Source: Notospermus geniculatus
Lineage: Eukaryota > Nemertea > Pilidiophora > Heteronemertea > Lineidae
Length of the DNA: 64,000 nt
Direction: 5' to 3'
Assembly: GCA_002633025.1 (NCBI GenBank)
Contig: NMRB01001149.1
Coordinates: forward strand, 56,705-120,704
Shown here: one piece after another, positions 11,704-23,862 of the stretch
How positions within the stretch are numbered: the first letter of the stretch is position 1
How the letters are laid out: every line of letters begins with the position of its first letter
The notes under the pieces: model-generated
What the model saw: only the letters and a program-made list of their open reading frames with translations
The model's database searches: none
What the model was told of the DNA's origin: nothing
Position numbers and translations under genes: made by a program

Positions 11704-14700
11704 ATGGCGGTGAGATTTTAGAATTCAGCGCAATTTCGGCTTAATAATTTGCCGGCTTTCGTTTGCAATAAAGCATGATCGGCAATGAAAACTGGTCCAT
11801 TTGATAGTCCTCTACTATCTGATTCAAATAAATCAAAAAAGTTTGCGTTATATGCTGAAATTAGGCCGTGTGCAGTGGTTTTAGAGACGCCAATCTGTAA
11901 AAAAATCTTCAGTAGTAGTGTTGGGTTTTGCCGCTAGGAGGCAGTTGCAGTAATCCTGCTGAATTCTAAAGGTTTCTGTCAAAAAGATAGACATTTAAAA
12001 CTTCTAAGGGCCTCTCATTTTGTCCCCAACACCGTTTACTAAACATGAACAACTACACGTGTCATTGACAGAAAAGAAGTGGGCATTATGAAATCCGAGA
12101 AATATTAAATATAGGCCTAGGGGCCTATATAAAATTAAATGGCAAGTTGACCTCAGTTTAGGGCCTAGCCGAGGTTGTCGTAGGCAGGCCTAGGCCTATT
12201 ACTAAATGGTTAGGTGGATTTTCTGTTTAACTGCTCACAAATCTAATGATTTTGCCACGGGGACAAACTGTGGAGTGATTGCATGAAACAATGTTTGTAA
12301 TTTGAAGAATCAAATCAGATTTCATCTCTTCATTTTCAGGAAGCAATTGCAATAGTGTTGGATGTGAATCCATCCATGGACCAGGCCCCTGCGGGGGAGA
12401 TCACGGCCCTGCAGTCAGCTTTGAATGCAATCACCATGATCCTGCAGAGAAAGGTAAATATTGACCCATTCCTGAATAATCCTGGCAATGACATGAATGA
12501 ATCTAGGAATGCCCTATAATATTGCCTCAATTATCTCATTGTTATAATATCAAATGTCACCCTCCCAGCAAAAGCAGGACCCATATTCATAAAACCCTGC
12601 TAGGCGTAGTTGCCTGCTAAGGTGCCTGATTTGTACAGGCCAATGTACACAACTAGCAGCCAACTAAGCTAGCAAGGTTTTATGAATATGGGCCCAGGTG
12701 TTTATCAAAAGATCATCAGTCAGAATGTTTAGTAAGCTAGTAGCCTAAATGCTAAATATTTCATCTTCACAATTTCAGATGTTTGCAGAATCCAAAGATG
12801 AGGTTGCTCTAGTTCTTTTCGGCACTGACAACACAGCCAACGACTTAGCTGATGGGGAAAGTTACACCAGGATTACTGTTGCAAAGCCACTAGCAGCTCC
12901 TGGTTGGGACTTACTGGAATATGTACAGAATGATATCAGGGCCAGTAACCACTCATGTGACTGTATCCTTGCATAAAATGACCAGATAAAGAATTGAATG
13001 ATCATCCTCTTTGAAAAAAATGGGTGTACTCAGGTTTGCTTGCTGGAAGCAAAACAGAACAGAAGGCAATGCCATTTTCACTTCCCGGTAGAGTGGACAT
13101 TACAGTTGTTTAAACTTGGCAGGTGACTGTGAATGAATTGCATCTTCTTTTCCTTGACTTGTCAGTCATTGATGCACTGGTTGTGGCTGTGGATCACCTG
13201 ATGAAAGCTACAAAGTATGCATTATTTTTAACACTCAAGCTCTCTGTATAAGTCAAGGTGTATATCAGTACAGAAGATATCATTGCCATAATTAACCATG
13301 ATTGAACAGAAAAGAATTGGAAGATAATGGGTGATTTCAAAGTTGGTGTTAACACGGTGTTTACAATGCATTAAAGCATTGTAAACACCGTGTTAACACC
13401 AACTTTGAAATCACCCATTGTATTTAAAGAAAAAGCACTACTGACCTGTTTCAAGGGAAATTCACGCATTTCAAGGAAAACTGCAGTTTTCCAGGAAAAA
13501 TTGTCAATTTCATGGAAAAGCTGCAGATCTTAATGAAAAAATTGCCAATTTCAAGGAAAAAAGGTCTTATCTCCTTAGATTTGAACAGGAATGGTCTTAA
13601 AATGTGGATTAACTTGTTGTTCAATTGCTGCTAAATTGCTTTGCTAGTATCGGTATTATTTTTTTTTTCATTCTTTTTTTCCTTCAGAGGTAAACGAGGG
13701 ATTACAGGAAAGAGGTTGATCTTATTCTCAGATCTCAGTGCCGAGTTTGGTGACGATAACATCGACACAATAGTCGCTGCTCTAAAGGGTGAAGTTGAAC
13801 TGAATGTCATGTAAGTGTTTGCTTGGTCCAACTTGTGGAAGATATGTGGGTAATGTGCCAATATAAGCCAAAGTGAGTTGATTCTTTGCAAAATGTGAGA
13901 TGGATACATGGATGGTGACAAAGACATCTTAGTGCCCAAAATACTCTTGAAGTCCTCATTTTAATTCTCTCTGAAAACCCCCTTTCAGTGGTCCATCCTT
14001 AGATGATGACGATGATGATGAGGGTCCACCAGATGCGGCAAATGCTAACGGTCACGTGAAAGAGAAGACTCCGCAGCAGAGAGCAGGAGAGACGATGATC
14101 AGACACATCTTGTCTGAGGTTGAAGGGGAGTGTTATTCCTTTGCGTGAGTATTTGTGCTGTCATTGTTTGATTTCCTCCAACTCTTAAGGGGGCGGTAGT
14201 GGAAACATACAGCGCCGTTTTAGTGCGGCGGTCGAAGGTGGAACCGTCTTATTTATGAATAACCATGTATTGTTAATAAAATTAGGCGTCAAGGACAAGC
14301 TGATCATGGTTCGTTGCCAAAACCTACACTCTTTCAAAAATATTGTCCAGCACAATGCTTTTGTACACCCGGTGCGTCCGTCCGCATAGGCCTATTTTAA
14401 TGACAATAAGGAGGTTACTTTAATAGCCCGCGTATTTCGAAAAGCGTAGGCGTGTTTAGGCCAAAATATGAAAATTTTGGGAAGACTTTTCTCGTCAATC
14501 AGGCATCGCACTTCAGTGGTTTCTTTTCATTTGGCAGCAGTATATTTGTGCGCAGGGCGCGACGTTGAGATTTTTTCACTATTCAACAGGATTCGGGAGA
14601 TATTCAAAAAGTTCATTTTTGACCAATTTTTGGCACAAATTACATAATTATCATTACTAAGAATTAGAATTTGCAAATTATCTCAACGTCGGCACCTGCA

Positions 14701-17700
14701 CATATGTATTCCCCAACATTTGGTGATAAAACGCCAGGTCCCAGTCGCGTTGTTGCCGAGAAATCTATGACGAAAAAGTCAAATGGGGGGTCTCATTGTT
14801 TGCTTAATTAGCTGATTAATGAAAGATGAAAGCACATCGTTTACAATTCAGATGTGTAGAACAAGAGTAGCAATTTCATAGAAATACATGAAATCGATGC
14901 TACCTTTTTGCTTGAAGAAAATATGAATTGTTTTCAGTCGCCATTTGCAGTGCGCTTNGGGTATTTAGGGCTAAAAATGTGATTTTTCTCACTTTTTACC
15001 ATACAACTCCCTGTAAAATAAAAGTTGGCAAAATCTAAGAGGTGGTGTATCACACTCTGCCTGAATCTTAGAAAAACTGGCTCTTAAACTAAAATCCTTC
15101 TTTCGCCTTTTTCTCAAAACGGCGCTTGATTTGAGGACATGTCAACAAACAACTGTCAACAAACCCCGCGAGCCATTCGCTTTAAATGTTTTGTCTTCAC
15201 ATTTTCAGATGTTTGCAGAGTCAAAAGATGAGGTTGCTCTAGTTCTTTTCGGCACTGACAACACAGCCAACGACCTCGCTGATGGGGAAAGTTACACCAG
15301 GATTACTGTTGCAAAGCCACTAGCAGCTCCTGGTTGGGACTTACTGGAATATGTACAGAATGATATCAGGGCCAGTAACCACTCATGTGACTGTATCCTT
15401 GCATAAAATGACCAGATAAAGAATTGAATGATCATCCTCTTTGAAAAAATCTGGGTGTATTCAGGTTTGCTTGCTAGTAGCATCTATAAAGAACAGAAGG
15501 CAATGTCATTTTCATTTACTGGTAGAGGGGACATTACAGTTGTTTAAACTTGGCAGGTGACTGTGAATGAATTGCATCTTCTTTTCCTTGACTTGTCAGT
15601 CATTGATGCACTGGTTGTGGCTGTGGATCACCTGATGAAAGCTACAAAGTATGCATTATTTTTAACACTCAATCTCTCTGTATAAGTCAAGTTTCAAGGG
15701 AAATTCACGCATTTCAAGGAAAACTGCAGTTTTCAAGGAAATTTTGTCAATTTCATGGAAAACCTGCAAATTTTATTGAAAAAATTGCCAATTTCAAGGA
15801 AAAAAGGTCTTATCTCCTTAGATTTGAACATGAATGGTGTTAAAATGTGGATTAACTTGTTGTTCAATTGCTGCTAAATCCTTTGCGTGTATTATTTTTG
15901 TTCCATCCTTTTTTCCTTCAGAGGTAAACGGGGGATTACAGGAAAGAGGTTGATCTTATTCTCAGATCTCAGTGCCGAGTTTGGTGACGATAACATCGAC
16001 ACAATAGTCGCTGCTCTAAAGGGTGAAGTTGAACTGAATGTCATGTAAGTGTTTGCTTGGTCCGACTTGTGGAAGATATGTGGGTAATGTGCCAATATAA
16101 GCCAAAGTGAGTTGATTCTTTGCAAAATGTGAAATGGATACATGGATGGTGACAAAGACATCTTAGTGCCCAAAATACTCTTGAAGTCCTCATTTTAATT
16201 CTCTCTGAAAACCCCCTTTCAGTGGTCCATCTTTAGATGATGACGATGATGATGAGGGTCCACCAGATGCGGCAAATGCAAATGGTCACGTGAAAGAGAA
16301 GACTCCGCAGCAGAGAGCAGGAGAGACGATGATCAGACACATCTTGTCTGAGGTTGAAGGGGAGTGTTATTCCTTTGCGTGAGTATTTGTCCTGTCATTC
16401 TTTGATTTCCTCTAACTCTTAAGTAAAACTCGCTGTTCTCCTTTTATTTGAGGGAGCAGTGAAAATACTTTCTGAATTTTACAACCCTTCATAAATGTTG
16501 CCTCGTTTAAAATTGAGACTTTGTAGCAGTTTTCTAGTGGAAGAAAATGCCGAAAATGTGATGTACAAAAATGCCTTTAGACTAATCATGTTGTCTCTTG
16601 GTTTCAGAGAAGCGCTACCAGCACTGAGCTACTTCCAAACAAAATCCGTAAAACAAACTGCATGGAAATGCACTCTAGACATTGGGGCGGACTTAAAAAT
16701 TCCAATCTGTATGTATACGAGGGTAAGTGTCCTTTGATGAGTGAGTTCTCATTTAGGCAGAATTGAAATCAACTTGTGCAGACAATTGATTGGCTGTGCT
16801 TTGCAATATCTTACTTAGACTTTGATTTTGTTTCAAACTCATGTGATAAAATAAGTGTTTTGATGTGCTCCAATGATATTCAAGTGTTCTGATGTGCTCC
16901 AATGATATTTCAAGCGTTTTGATGTGCTCCAATGATGTGTCAAGTGTTCTGATGTGCTCCAATGATATTCCAAGCGTTTTGATATGCTCCAATGATGTGT
17001 CAAGTGTTTTGATGTGCTCCAATGATGTGTCAAGTGTTCTGATGTGCTCCAGTGTTATATCATGTGTTTTGATGTGCTCCATTGATATTTCGCATGTTCT
17101 GATGTGCTCCAACAATATTTTCAGGTCACAGAAGCAAAGACAAAATCGTTCAAAAAAGTCTACGCGAGGGATGTAGAGGCAGCCATTCAAACAGAGCGAA
17201 CGCTCCACCTTAACGACGAGGCGGAGACAGAGGTCGAGAAAGACGACACAGTTCAAGGTCATCGCTATGGGAAGGATTTGATCCCGTTCTCTGCTGAGGA
17301 CATTGACGGAATGAAATTACAAGCAGAAAAATGCTTCAAGGTGCTAGGAATGACGAAATCAGAAAACGTGAGTTGCCGGCGAAGCCGCCTCGGTATGCTT
17401 CACGATTGCTTGCATGACTTGGACTTTTGGGGTTTGGGGATTTGATCGAGAAATATTGGGTTTGTTGAAGAGATTTTGGGGGCTTGATGAAGAAGTTGTT
17501 GGGGCTTGATACATTTGTCATTATTTTCAGGTTAAACGTCATCATTATATGGGAACAAGTGTTTACTGTTGTGTCGCCGATAAAGGGGACGATGCAGCAG
17601 CTGTGGCGCTGTCCGCCCTCATCCAAGCGTTATACGAAACAAACAGTGTCATCATTGTACGTCGAGTGTATGCCAATAAGGGAGCGCCAAAGATGGGATT

Positions 17701-20700
17701 TCTGTCTCCACATATAAAGGCTAAGTATGAGGTGGGTTCGTTTTGGAGGACCAGGTAGCCTGTATTGGTTTTCCCATGGTCTGGTTGCAGAACCAGGAGC
17801 CTTGTGGTTATCACGTCCGCTTAGCAAGCAGCAGGTCCTGGGTTCGAATCCCAGGCTATGTGGGATTAATCATCCCTGGCTCTTGAGTCTGTCGCATGGG
17901 ACAGTAAGCTGTGGTGCCTTGTACCGTGTGCCTTTGCAAGGGCAATTAAAAGACCCCATCCAAGTGAAGAACATGAGTACCGGGTAGCTTGAAATGGCCT
18001 CTTCTGTAATACACGGTCAGTAATACTATGGTTTCGGCCCCAAAGGAAAAATCTAATACAAATACAAATACCAGGTGTATGGGTCCACCAAGAAAGTACA
18101 TAATGTAGTAAAAATCTGCACTTCGGAAAAATTAAAAATTTGCGCGTGATACTTTTATCAAAGTGTCCAGATTTGATTCTTTTTCCAGTGTTTGATGTAT
18201 TCCGAGCTGCCATTCATGGAGGACGTCCGACAGTTTACGTTCGGGTCGCTCCCTCTGACTGATGACATACCACCAGCATTAAAAAAATACAAACCGTCAT
18301 CGGAGCAGTTACAAGTTATAGACAACCTTATCACGGATATGGACCTGACCAATGTTGTTGAGTAAGTATTGCAGGAGGAGGTCAGAGTTCAATAAATTTA
18401 TGCACCTCTCCATAGGTCTTCGAGTCAAACTTATACAGCGTCCTGTTTCATTTGAGCCCTCTAAAACCCTCAGTCGATGATCGCAAACATCAGTCCCATT
18501 CTGGGCCTGGCCTGTTGGCCTAATCCAAAACTATACAAGGCCTACCCTTACCCATATAGGAGTCATACTCTAGTTTCGTGTTTTTAACACACCTTTCAGA
18601 TATTCAAGGCGGGCACTGAATGTGCCGCCCCCGCAATAGGTACACAAAGGATCTTTCAGTTCATTCACCACGGATGACCAATCGCTGGGCCGCACCGCTC
18701 GAGATGTCTAGGCCTTTTCGGGTTATCTAGTCCGCGTGGTCGATTTCATTCAACTCCTACTGACGGCCGAACGCCGCAAGGATAAATACCAAACCACAAG
18801 TCATTCATAGTCTGATCAGTTACAACATGCGGTCAGCTAAATTCAATCCTCCCCCGCCCTGTCTCCGCCTTGGCCTTTTACTCCAAGAGGCCTATTGTCA
18901 TACTCAATGCATGTTACGATGGAGGCGGTCTCACCACCTTGTAATGGAGGTGTGTTAAAAACACGAAACTAGAGTATATTACCCATATATTAACCCATAT
19001 ATCTTTCCATTTCTAGGGATGATGAAGAGGAGAAAACAGAGGCATTGAAACCAAAATTGACATTCAACCCCTATAGGCAGAGACTTTTTCAGGTATGAAC
19101 AGAGAAATTCTCCCAATAAAGGACGCCTTCGGGACTGAGAGACGCTGTACAAAATTAAGAAGTTTGAAGTTTTCCACTGAACTTACAGCATAATAGACAT
19201 AATTTTTCAATTTCATTAAAAGTTGCTACTAACTCAAGGTGTGAAAATTCTGCCGTAGCTACTTCTACAAATTTGTATTTTCTACTGCTCCTAGTGTCTT
19301 CAGCACCGGGCGCTCAACCCAGACGAACCCTTGCCAGAGCTCAATCCTGTCGTAGCAAACTACCTCAAACCAGCCGATGAGGTCGTGACGAGGACTGAAG
19401 CGACCGTCGAAAAAATGAAAGAGAAATTCAAACTGGAGGTCGTCCAGCAGAAGAAAGAGGAACAAACAGGGCAGAACGTGTTCAAAGAAAAGTAAGAAAA
19501 GTTTTCTCTTAAGTCGATTTAGAAACCCTGAAAATGCGCTATTGGGCATTTTTTGACACAGTTCATGCGTTGTCCCATTGGCTACCTGACCCTTCCAAAG
19601 TTCTGCACAATTCAGATTAAGAATGTTTCAACAATTACTCGTGGAGTAGGACGTTCCAATACATTTACAGGGAAACAACAGTTTCAGCTGTGTCTTCGGC
19701 AGAATCACTTGATTTCAGTATCAGACTTTGTCTAAGTAGTTTCATCCCTTCTGAACTTAAGACCTCCCTTTTCAATTTCAGCGATGATGAAGGACCTGCA
19801 CCCAAGAAGGCCAAGGTGGAGGTTGCAGCAGGGATGGCTGATATCGCCAGGGGTACAGTGACGGAGGTCGGGACTGTGACACCGGTGGAAGACTTCAGAA
19901 GTATCGTCTCGGCGAAGGAGGAGGACCGATTTGAAGAAGGTATGTGACCCTCCACCACAAAACCAGTCCTATGTTTGCTAGATCAGGTCATGTGTCCCAC
20001 CATCAAAGACTTGATACACCATAAAGCTCTGATATTCTATTTTAAAACTTTGTAAGTTATAATGTGTTATAATGTTCTTGTTGCTAGCGTGTAAAATGAT
20101 GAAAAATGTCATCATCAAGACCATTTTGGCATCATTTGGAGCACAGACTTTTGGCAAGGCTATGGACTGTCTGAAGGCGTTGAGAGACGAATGTGTAAAG
20201 GTAAGCCTTTGTCCATAATGTGGTACATCTGTTTGTCACACTAGTCTTTGCACTTCAGGCCTTGTCAAGGCGTGCTAAAAAGTGCATGCACTCGCAAACA
20301 ATAGAAATTCTATTGTTTGCGAGGCGCATGCACTTTTTAACACGCCTTAAAAGACAAGGCCTGCACTTCTTGCCACGCAATGGGATGGTTCATTCCAGAA
20401 ATTGATCAACTTGATGTTCATTTTCCAGAATTCAGAGCCAAACACGTTCAATAATTATTTAGTGGAATTGAAGGAAACTTTAAAAGAGAAAAACAAGAAA
20501 GATTTTTGGCAGGAGATTGTAAGAAGTAGGTATCGTTAAATTTTTCCTGGTCCGAAATATAAAAGTGGGTATAAATACATTGTTCTCTTGCTGTGGAATC
20601 GGGCCTTCTTGCATGGCAACCCATGAGGATTTTTACTGGCGTGCACATTAGTCAGTGGGCAAAATACTCCTCCTTACTTTAGGTGCCTGCAATTTAGAGT

Positions 20701-21339
20701 GGATGTTGTGCAGGCACGTGTCCAGGGGGTCTGGACCCCCTGCTCGCGCAGACCATAGATTTTTTTACATACGTGTAAATAAAAGGGAGAGAGGCAAGTA
20801 GATGTTGGCTGAAATGCTGGGAAATGGCATCTGCGGTGTGCAGATTTTCCAGACTTTCCAATGTGAGGGTGGACACCCCTCTCGCGCTCCCCCTCGGGCT
20901 TTCCTAGACCCCCCTCTGCTCGAAATCCTGGACACGCGCCTGTAGCGATGCATAACCGTGATCTGTTTTGCAGACAAGCTGACCCTTATAGACAAGAGTG
21001 AATGCGAGTATAGCGGCGTGACAAAGGGAGAGGCAGCAGATTTACTGGCTGACGAGGTGAAGGAAGAAGAGCCCGAGGAGGCAGAGAATTCTGAGGATGC
21101 TGATGATCTGGTAAGTATGAGATCGGAGGGTTTTCCAAATTGGAAAGGGGTATTAGGTTGAATCTCAAACAAAAGCGAGTAAAAAATACACGTTGCAAAT
21201 GCTAGGCCCGAGCCCACAGGTCAAATAGTTAGCACGCGTGACTACCAAACTAATGCACTGGGTCAGCTTGAGTTCGACTCAAATTTATCTTCCAACCAAA
21301 ATTTCTCAACATTTTCTGTTTCAGCTGGCGATGATGTAA
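11704..21339 (+). CDS. XRCC5: Ku80 (XRCC5), DNA double-strand-break repair subunit, 17 exons
   Basis: Ku80 pairs with Ku70 to ring DNA ends in non-homologous end joining and recruits DNA-PKcs. Exons: 11704-11709, 12340-12453, 12779-12962, 13166-13214, 13688-13810, 13989-14144, 16608-16722, 17125-17367, 17531-17731, 18189-18361, 19017-19092, 19295-19491, 19782-19939, 20088-20200, 20429-20525, 20974-21110, 21325-21339. All phases join: 718 aa (human about 732). The N-terminal vWA fold opens EAIAIVLDVNPSM and contains DEVALVLFGTDNTAND. The core contains DDAAAVALSALIQAL and LPFMEDVRQFTFGSLP, and the arm QHRALNPDEPLPELNP. The C-terminus ends DADDLLAMM, the DNA-PKcs-binding type tail. The region around exon 6 has an acidic DDDDDDEG run. 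Exon 1 encodes only Met-Ala and is the least certain part. Exons 3-6 exist a second time at 15209-16378. AATAAA at 21376-21381 follows the stop. Confidence 0.93.
12579..12694. mobile_element. MITE in Ku80 intron 2
   Basis: Ends CCCATATTCATAAAACC and GGTTTTATGAATATGGG are inverted repeats around about 80 bp. Non-coding. Confidence 0.75.
13326..13419. repeat. Perfect 44-bp inverted repeat (hairpin)
   Basis: Arms 13326-13369 and 13376-13419 are exact reverse complements around a 6-nt loop, ATTAAA. The outer end is AATGGGTGATTTCAAAG. It sits within a 191-bp block (13258-13448) of Ku80 intron 4 that is missing from the second copy of the same intron near 15680. Confidence 0.9.
14189..15181. other. 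About 1-kb insert between the two Ku80 exon sets
   Basis: This block has no match in the other copy. It is flanked by TTAA at 14185-14188 and 15182-15185. The right 95 bp match the right end of the TTAA-flanked element at 39633-40013 (CCCCGCGAGCCATTCGCT). One undetermined base sits at 14958. It may be a transposon, or the place where two haplotype contigs were joined. Confidence 0.6.
15209..16378 (+). CDS. XRCC5: Second copy of Ku80 exons 3-6
   Basis: Exons 15209-15392, 15600-15648, 15922-16044 and 16223-16378 repeat 12779-14144 with the same lengths (184, 49, 123, 156) and intact splice sites. I count about eight base differences in the 512 coding bases, all synonymous (GAA/GAG, TCC/TCA, TTA/CTC, CGA/CGG, TCC/TCT, GCT/GCA, AAC/AAT). 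Since 512 is not a multiple of three, splicing in both sets would break the frame; only one set can be used in a functional mRNA. It could be a real intragenic duplication or the second allele left in the assembly. Confidence 0.9.
16857..17112. repeat. Minisatellite, 30-bp unit, 9 copies, ending at a splice acceptor
   Basis: Units of the type GTTCTGATGTGCTCCAATGA plus TATTTCAA fill most of Ku80 intron 7. The last unit runs into the acceptor AATATTTTCAG of exon 17125-17367. Confidence 0.9.
17795..18072 (+). mobile_element. SINE family 1, plus-strand copy
   Basis: It begins GGAGCCTTGTGGTTATCACG, with B box GGGTTCGAATCCC, and ends AATCTAATACAAATACAAAT. It sits in Ku80 intron 9 in gene sense and is the best copy for seeing head, body and tail together. 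Confidence 0.85.
18549..18979. mobile_element. Foldback element, about 430 bp
   Basis: Ends ACTCTAGTTTCGTGTTTTTA at the left and its complement near 18950-18976 at the right enclose a non-coding middle. In Ku80 intron 10. Confidence 0.75.
20257..20361. mobile_element. 105-bp hairpin insertion, copy A only
   Basis: Flanked by the 8-bp direct repeat TGCACTTC (20249-20256 and 20362-20369). The empty site with one TGCACTTC is at 28033-28040. Ends AGGCCTTGTC and GACAAGGCC pair, and inner arms pair AAAAGTGCATGC with GCATGCACTTTT. The 8-bp target points to a hAT-type transposase (inference). Confidence 0.8.
20711..20942. mobile_element. MITE in Ku80 intron 15
   Basis: Ends CAGGCACGTGTCCAGG and CCTGGACACGCGCCTG are inverted repeats with one mismatch. 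In copy B the left half is missing (28215 onward), so that copy is a deletion derivative or copy A is rearranged. Confidence 0.65.
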
Positions 21340-21953
21340 AATTCACCAAAGTCACATCAGCATTTGATTGGTCACAATAAAAGGCAGCGTAGTAGAGAGT
21401 TGATATCGATCAACAAGGGTCGATTTAAAAGAGTTTGAGAGTGTTGTCAGTATGTGCTGGGCAGGACTTACATGGAGACAACAAATGAACAACTTTGAAA
21501 AAGTGCTTTTCTTGAAAACGTGTGCCAAGTTCCCAAATTTTGACCCTAAGCGCTGTGCCCTTTGAGGGACTCGATTTCTGTGTGGTGAAATTCTGTTAGT
21601 GGTTGAAAAATGCAGGGGACTTTGATGGACAGAAGTTTCACCACTGGGCGGATTTTCCTAAATGAATTGTGCTTGAAATGTTAACAGAATCTCATGTTAG
21701 ATAATCATGAACTGAAACAATCACTTTGTTCACTGTTGGTTGTTGAAGGTGGGACGTTTGTCCTGTCTAGCATCCGTGTAAAAATTGCATTTTTAAGTGC
21801 ATTTCAAAATGTATTGCACAAACATTGAGATCGTGTCTGTTCATGGCCAGCTCTTCCATATTTAGAGATTTGGAAATGCAGCCATGTGATTTTGGCATTT
21901 GCTTAGAGCTATTAACAAACTGTTATGTATATGAGGTTCATAACATGTGGTAA

Positions 21954-22320
21954 AGTTGATGACTGAAGGGAAAAGTTGATGATTTCAAGGGAAAAGTTGA
22001 TGATTTCAAGGGAAAAGTTGATGATTTCAAGGGAAAAGTTGATGATACAAGGGGAAAGTTGATGATTCAAGAGGGAAAGTTGATGATTGACGGGAAAAGT
22101 TGATGATTCAAGGGGAAAGTTGATGATTGAAGGGAAAAGTTGATGATTCAAGGGGAAAGTTGATGATTTCAAGGGAAAATTGATGATTTCAAGGAAAAAG
22201 TTGATGATAGGGAAAAGTTGATGGTTCAGGGGAAAGGTTGATGGTTCAAGGGAAAAGTTGATGAATGGAAACATTGATGGTTCAAGGGAAAAGTAGATGA
22301 TTTAAAGGAAAAGTCCTGAT
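21954..22320. repeat. Minisatellite, about 20-bp unit, copy A
   Basis: Units GGGAAAAGTTGATGATTTCA and variants repeat about 17 times downstream of Ku80. The same array, with changed unit order, is in copy B at 29845-30250. Confidence 0.9.
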
Positions 22321-23788
22321 TCAAGGGACTTGCCTTCAAAAGCTGAGAATCTATGGAGAAAATTTCTTCAAAAAGCCATTTTTCAGTCATTAAGAAAATG
22401 CACTTTGGGTGAATGAATGCACATTATTTACATGATTGTGTTGGAGGTATATGTATTACAATTATTTGAAATTCATTATCCATAAGTTGAAAGTTTTTGG
22501 AGGCAAAAACAGACACTACAAGTCTATAACTATCAGGTCATGCTAGGTCCATTGTCAATTATATGTAGTACATTGATAGAACAATCCACAGAACTTTACC
22601 AATACCACGGAGGTATTTATATAAAGAATACCTCCATGCCAATAGCACCCCACAGTTAACCTTACTTGTCTGAGGCTCTGTATGCCCTGTGCACTTAAAC
22701 AAATTGAATTTGTTAAAGTTTAGTTTCTTGTGTTTTCATGAATTAATTGTGTTTTCATGAATTACTAATTGTCCAACATTTTTCAGAATAAATGAAAATA
22801 TATTGTTAATTAGTGAGTTTTACATTACATTTTGTTAGAACTCTGACAAAAAGGTGGATCAGTTCCCATCTGTTCCGTCAACACACACGTGGCGTTTGAC
22901 GGCAAGCGACTGTAGCGCCACGAGTGTGTCGGCGGCAGAGAGAGGAAATAGCTACATCAGCCAGTAGACTGATTCCCCTCTTTGCCGCTCCGTTCCGGCG
23001 GCGCTTTACTCGAATTGCGTAGATCCGTGCTGTGACAGTACAGGTTTGAACCGACTAAAATTTGTGACGCAATATTGGCCTCTTGACACAAACAGAAACA
23101 TGGCGATTTGTGTACTCGTTGCTATGGCTACATGGGCTGTGTTATTCTAAGTGACGTCTGTCGGAAGATTGACCATAAGCAGATTGACCAAGTGTGTGAT
23201 ATGCACTGTTGCATTTGGTGTTGTTGGTTGGCAAGTTCGTGGTAATCTGGTGGGTCCGTTATAAAAAAATTGACGTCACGCAAAATCAGCTAGAAATACA
23301 ATTTCCTTCAACGATGTGGAAATTTGTAACCCTCCGCTACGAAAATAAAATGAGCTTAAAGCCCCTGGGACAGACTGGCGCGTACGGAAATGGGAAAAAA
23401 TTATATCCCATTTGAGAAATTGACAAATTCGCGCAAAAGTCCAAATTTCCCACTTCTTATTTTCCACTTTTATTTCTTACTCCCTTATCCGTATTTTAAC
23501 ATGCGTAAACGGGGGTGAGGGTTTGCATAGGCCTACTCCAGCCGAGATTGGTGTAAACGCACAGAAAATGACCGAGCCTTACGACGTGTTAAAAACATGC
23601 CACACGTCATAGCATGGCTAATCCGTTAGGGCTACCATGCGATATAATAGCATTAGTTTCATACAGAGGCTTATATACTTTTGTTAATCCAACGCTAGGC
23701 CTACACAGGCGTTTTTTCGACCCTGTCAACAGAAGTAGGCCTGTTTTGTTGTGGTTACTTAGGAGTGCAGAATATTCGTCGTAAGAAA
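22321..23788. other. Spacer between Ku80 and tetraspanin A
   Basis: No coding exon is seen. It holds the solo half of a foldback family (23385-23482, ends CTTATTTTCCACTTTTATTT) and a palindromic block near 22880-22990 (GTTCCCATCTGTTCCGTC). A possible 5' UTR exon of the tetraspanin ends at the donor AAAG/GTAAGT at 23789-23790. The same candidate in copy B ends at 32096. Confidence 0.4.
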
Positions 23789-23862
23789 GGTAAGTGTTTT
23801 GAAGGTACAAGTATTTGATTTTTTTTGCCACGTTTTGCTGTTCCCTAAAATTATCTGTGCAC

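Noticed and set aside
16753-17262. 169-aa repetitive open frame on the minus strand (EHIKTLDTSL repeats)
   Set aside because: It is the reverse reading of the 30-bp minisatellite plus Ku80 exon 8; no splice or start support.
21912-22274. 120-aa repetitive open frame (SSTFPLNHQLF type)
   Set aside because: Minisatellite with a 20-bp unit; the frame is chance, and copy B breaks it.
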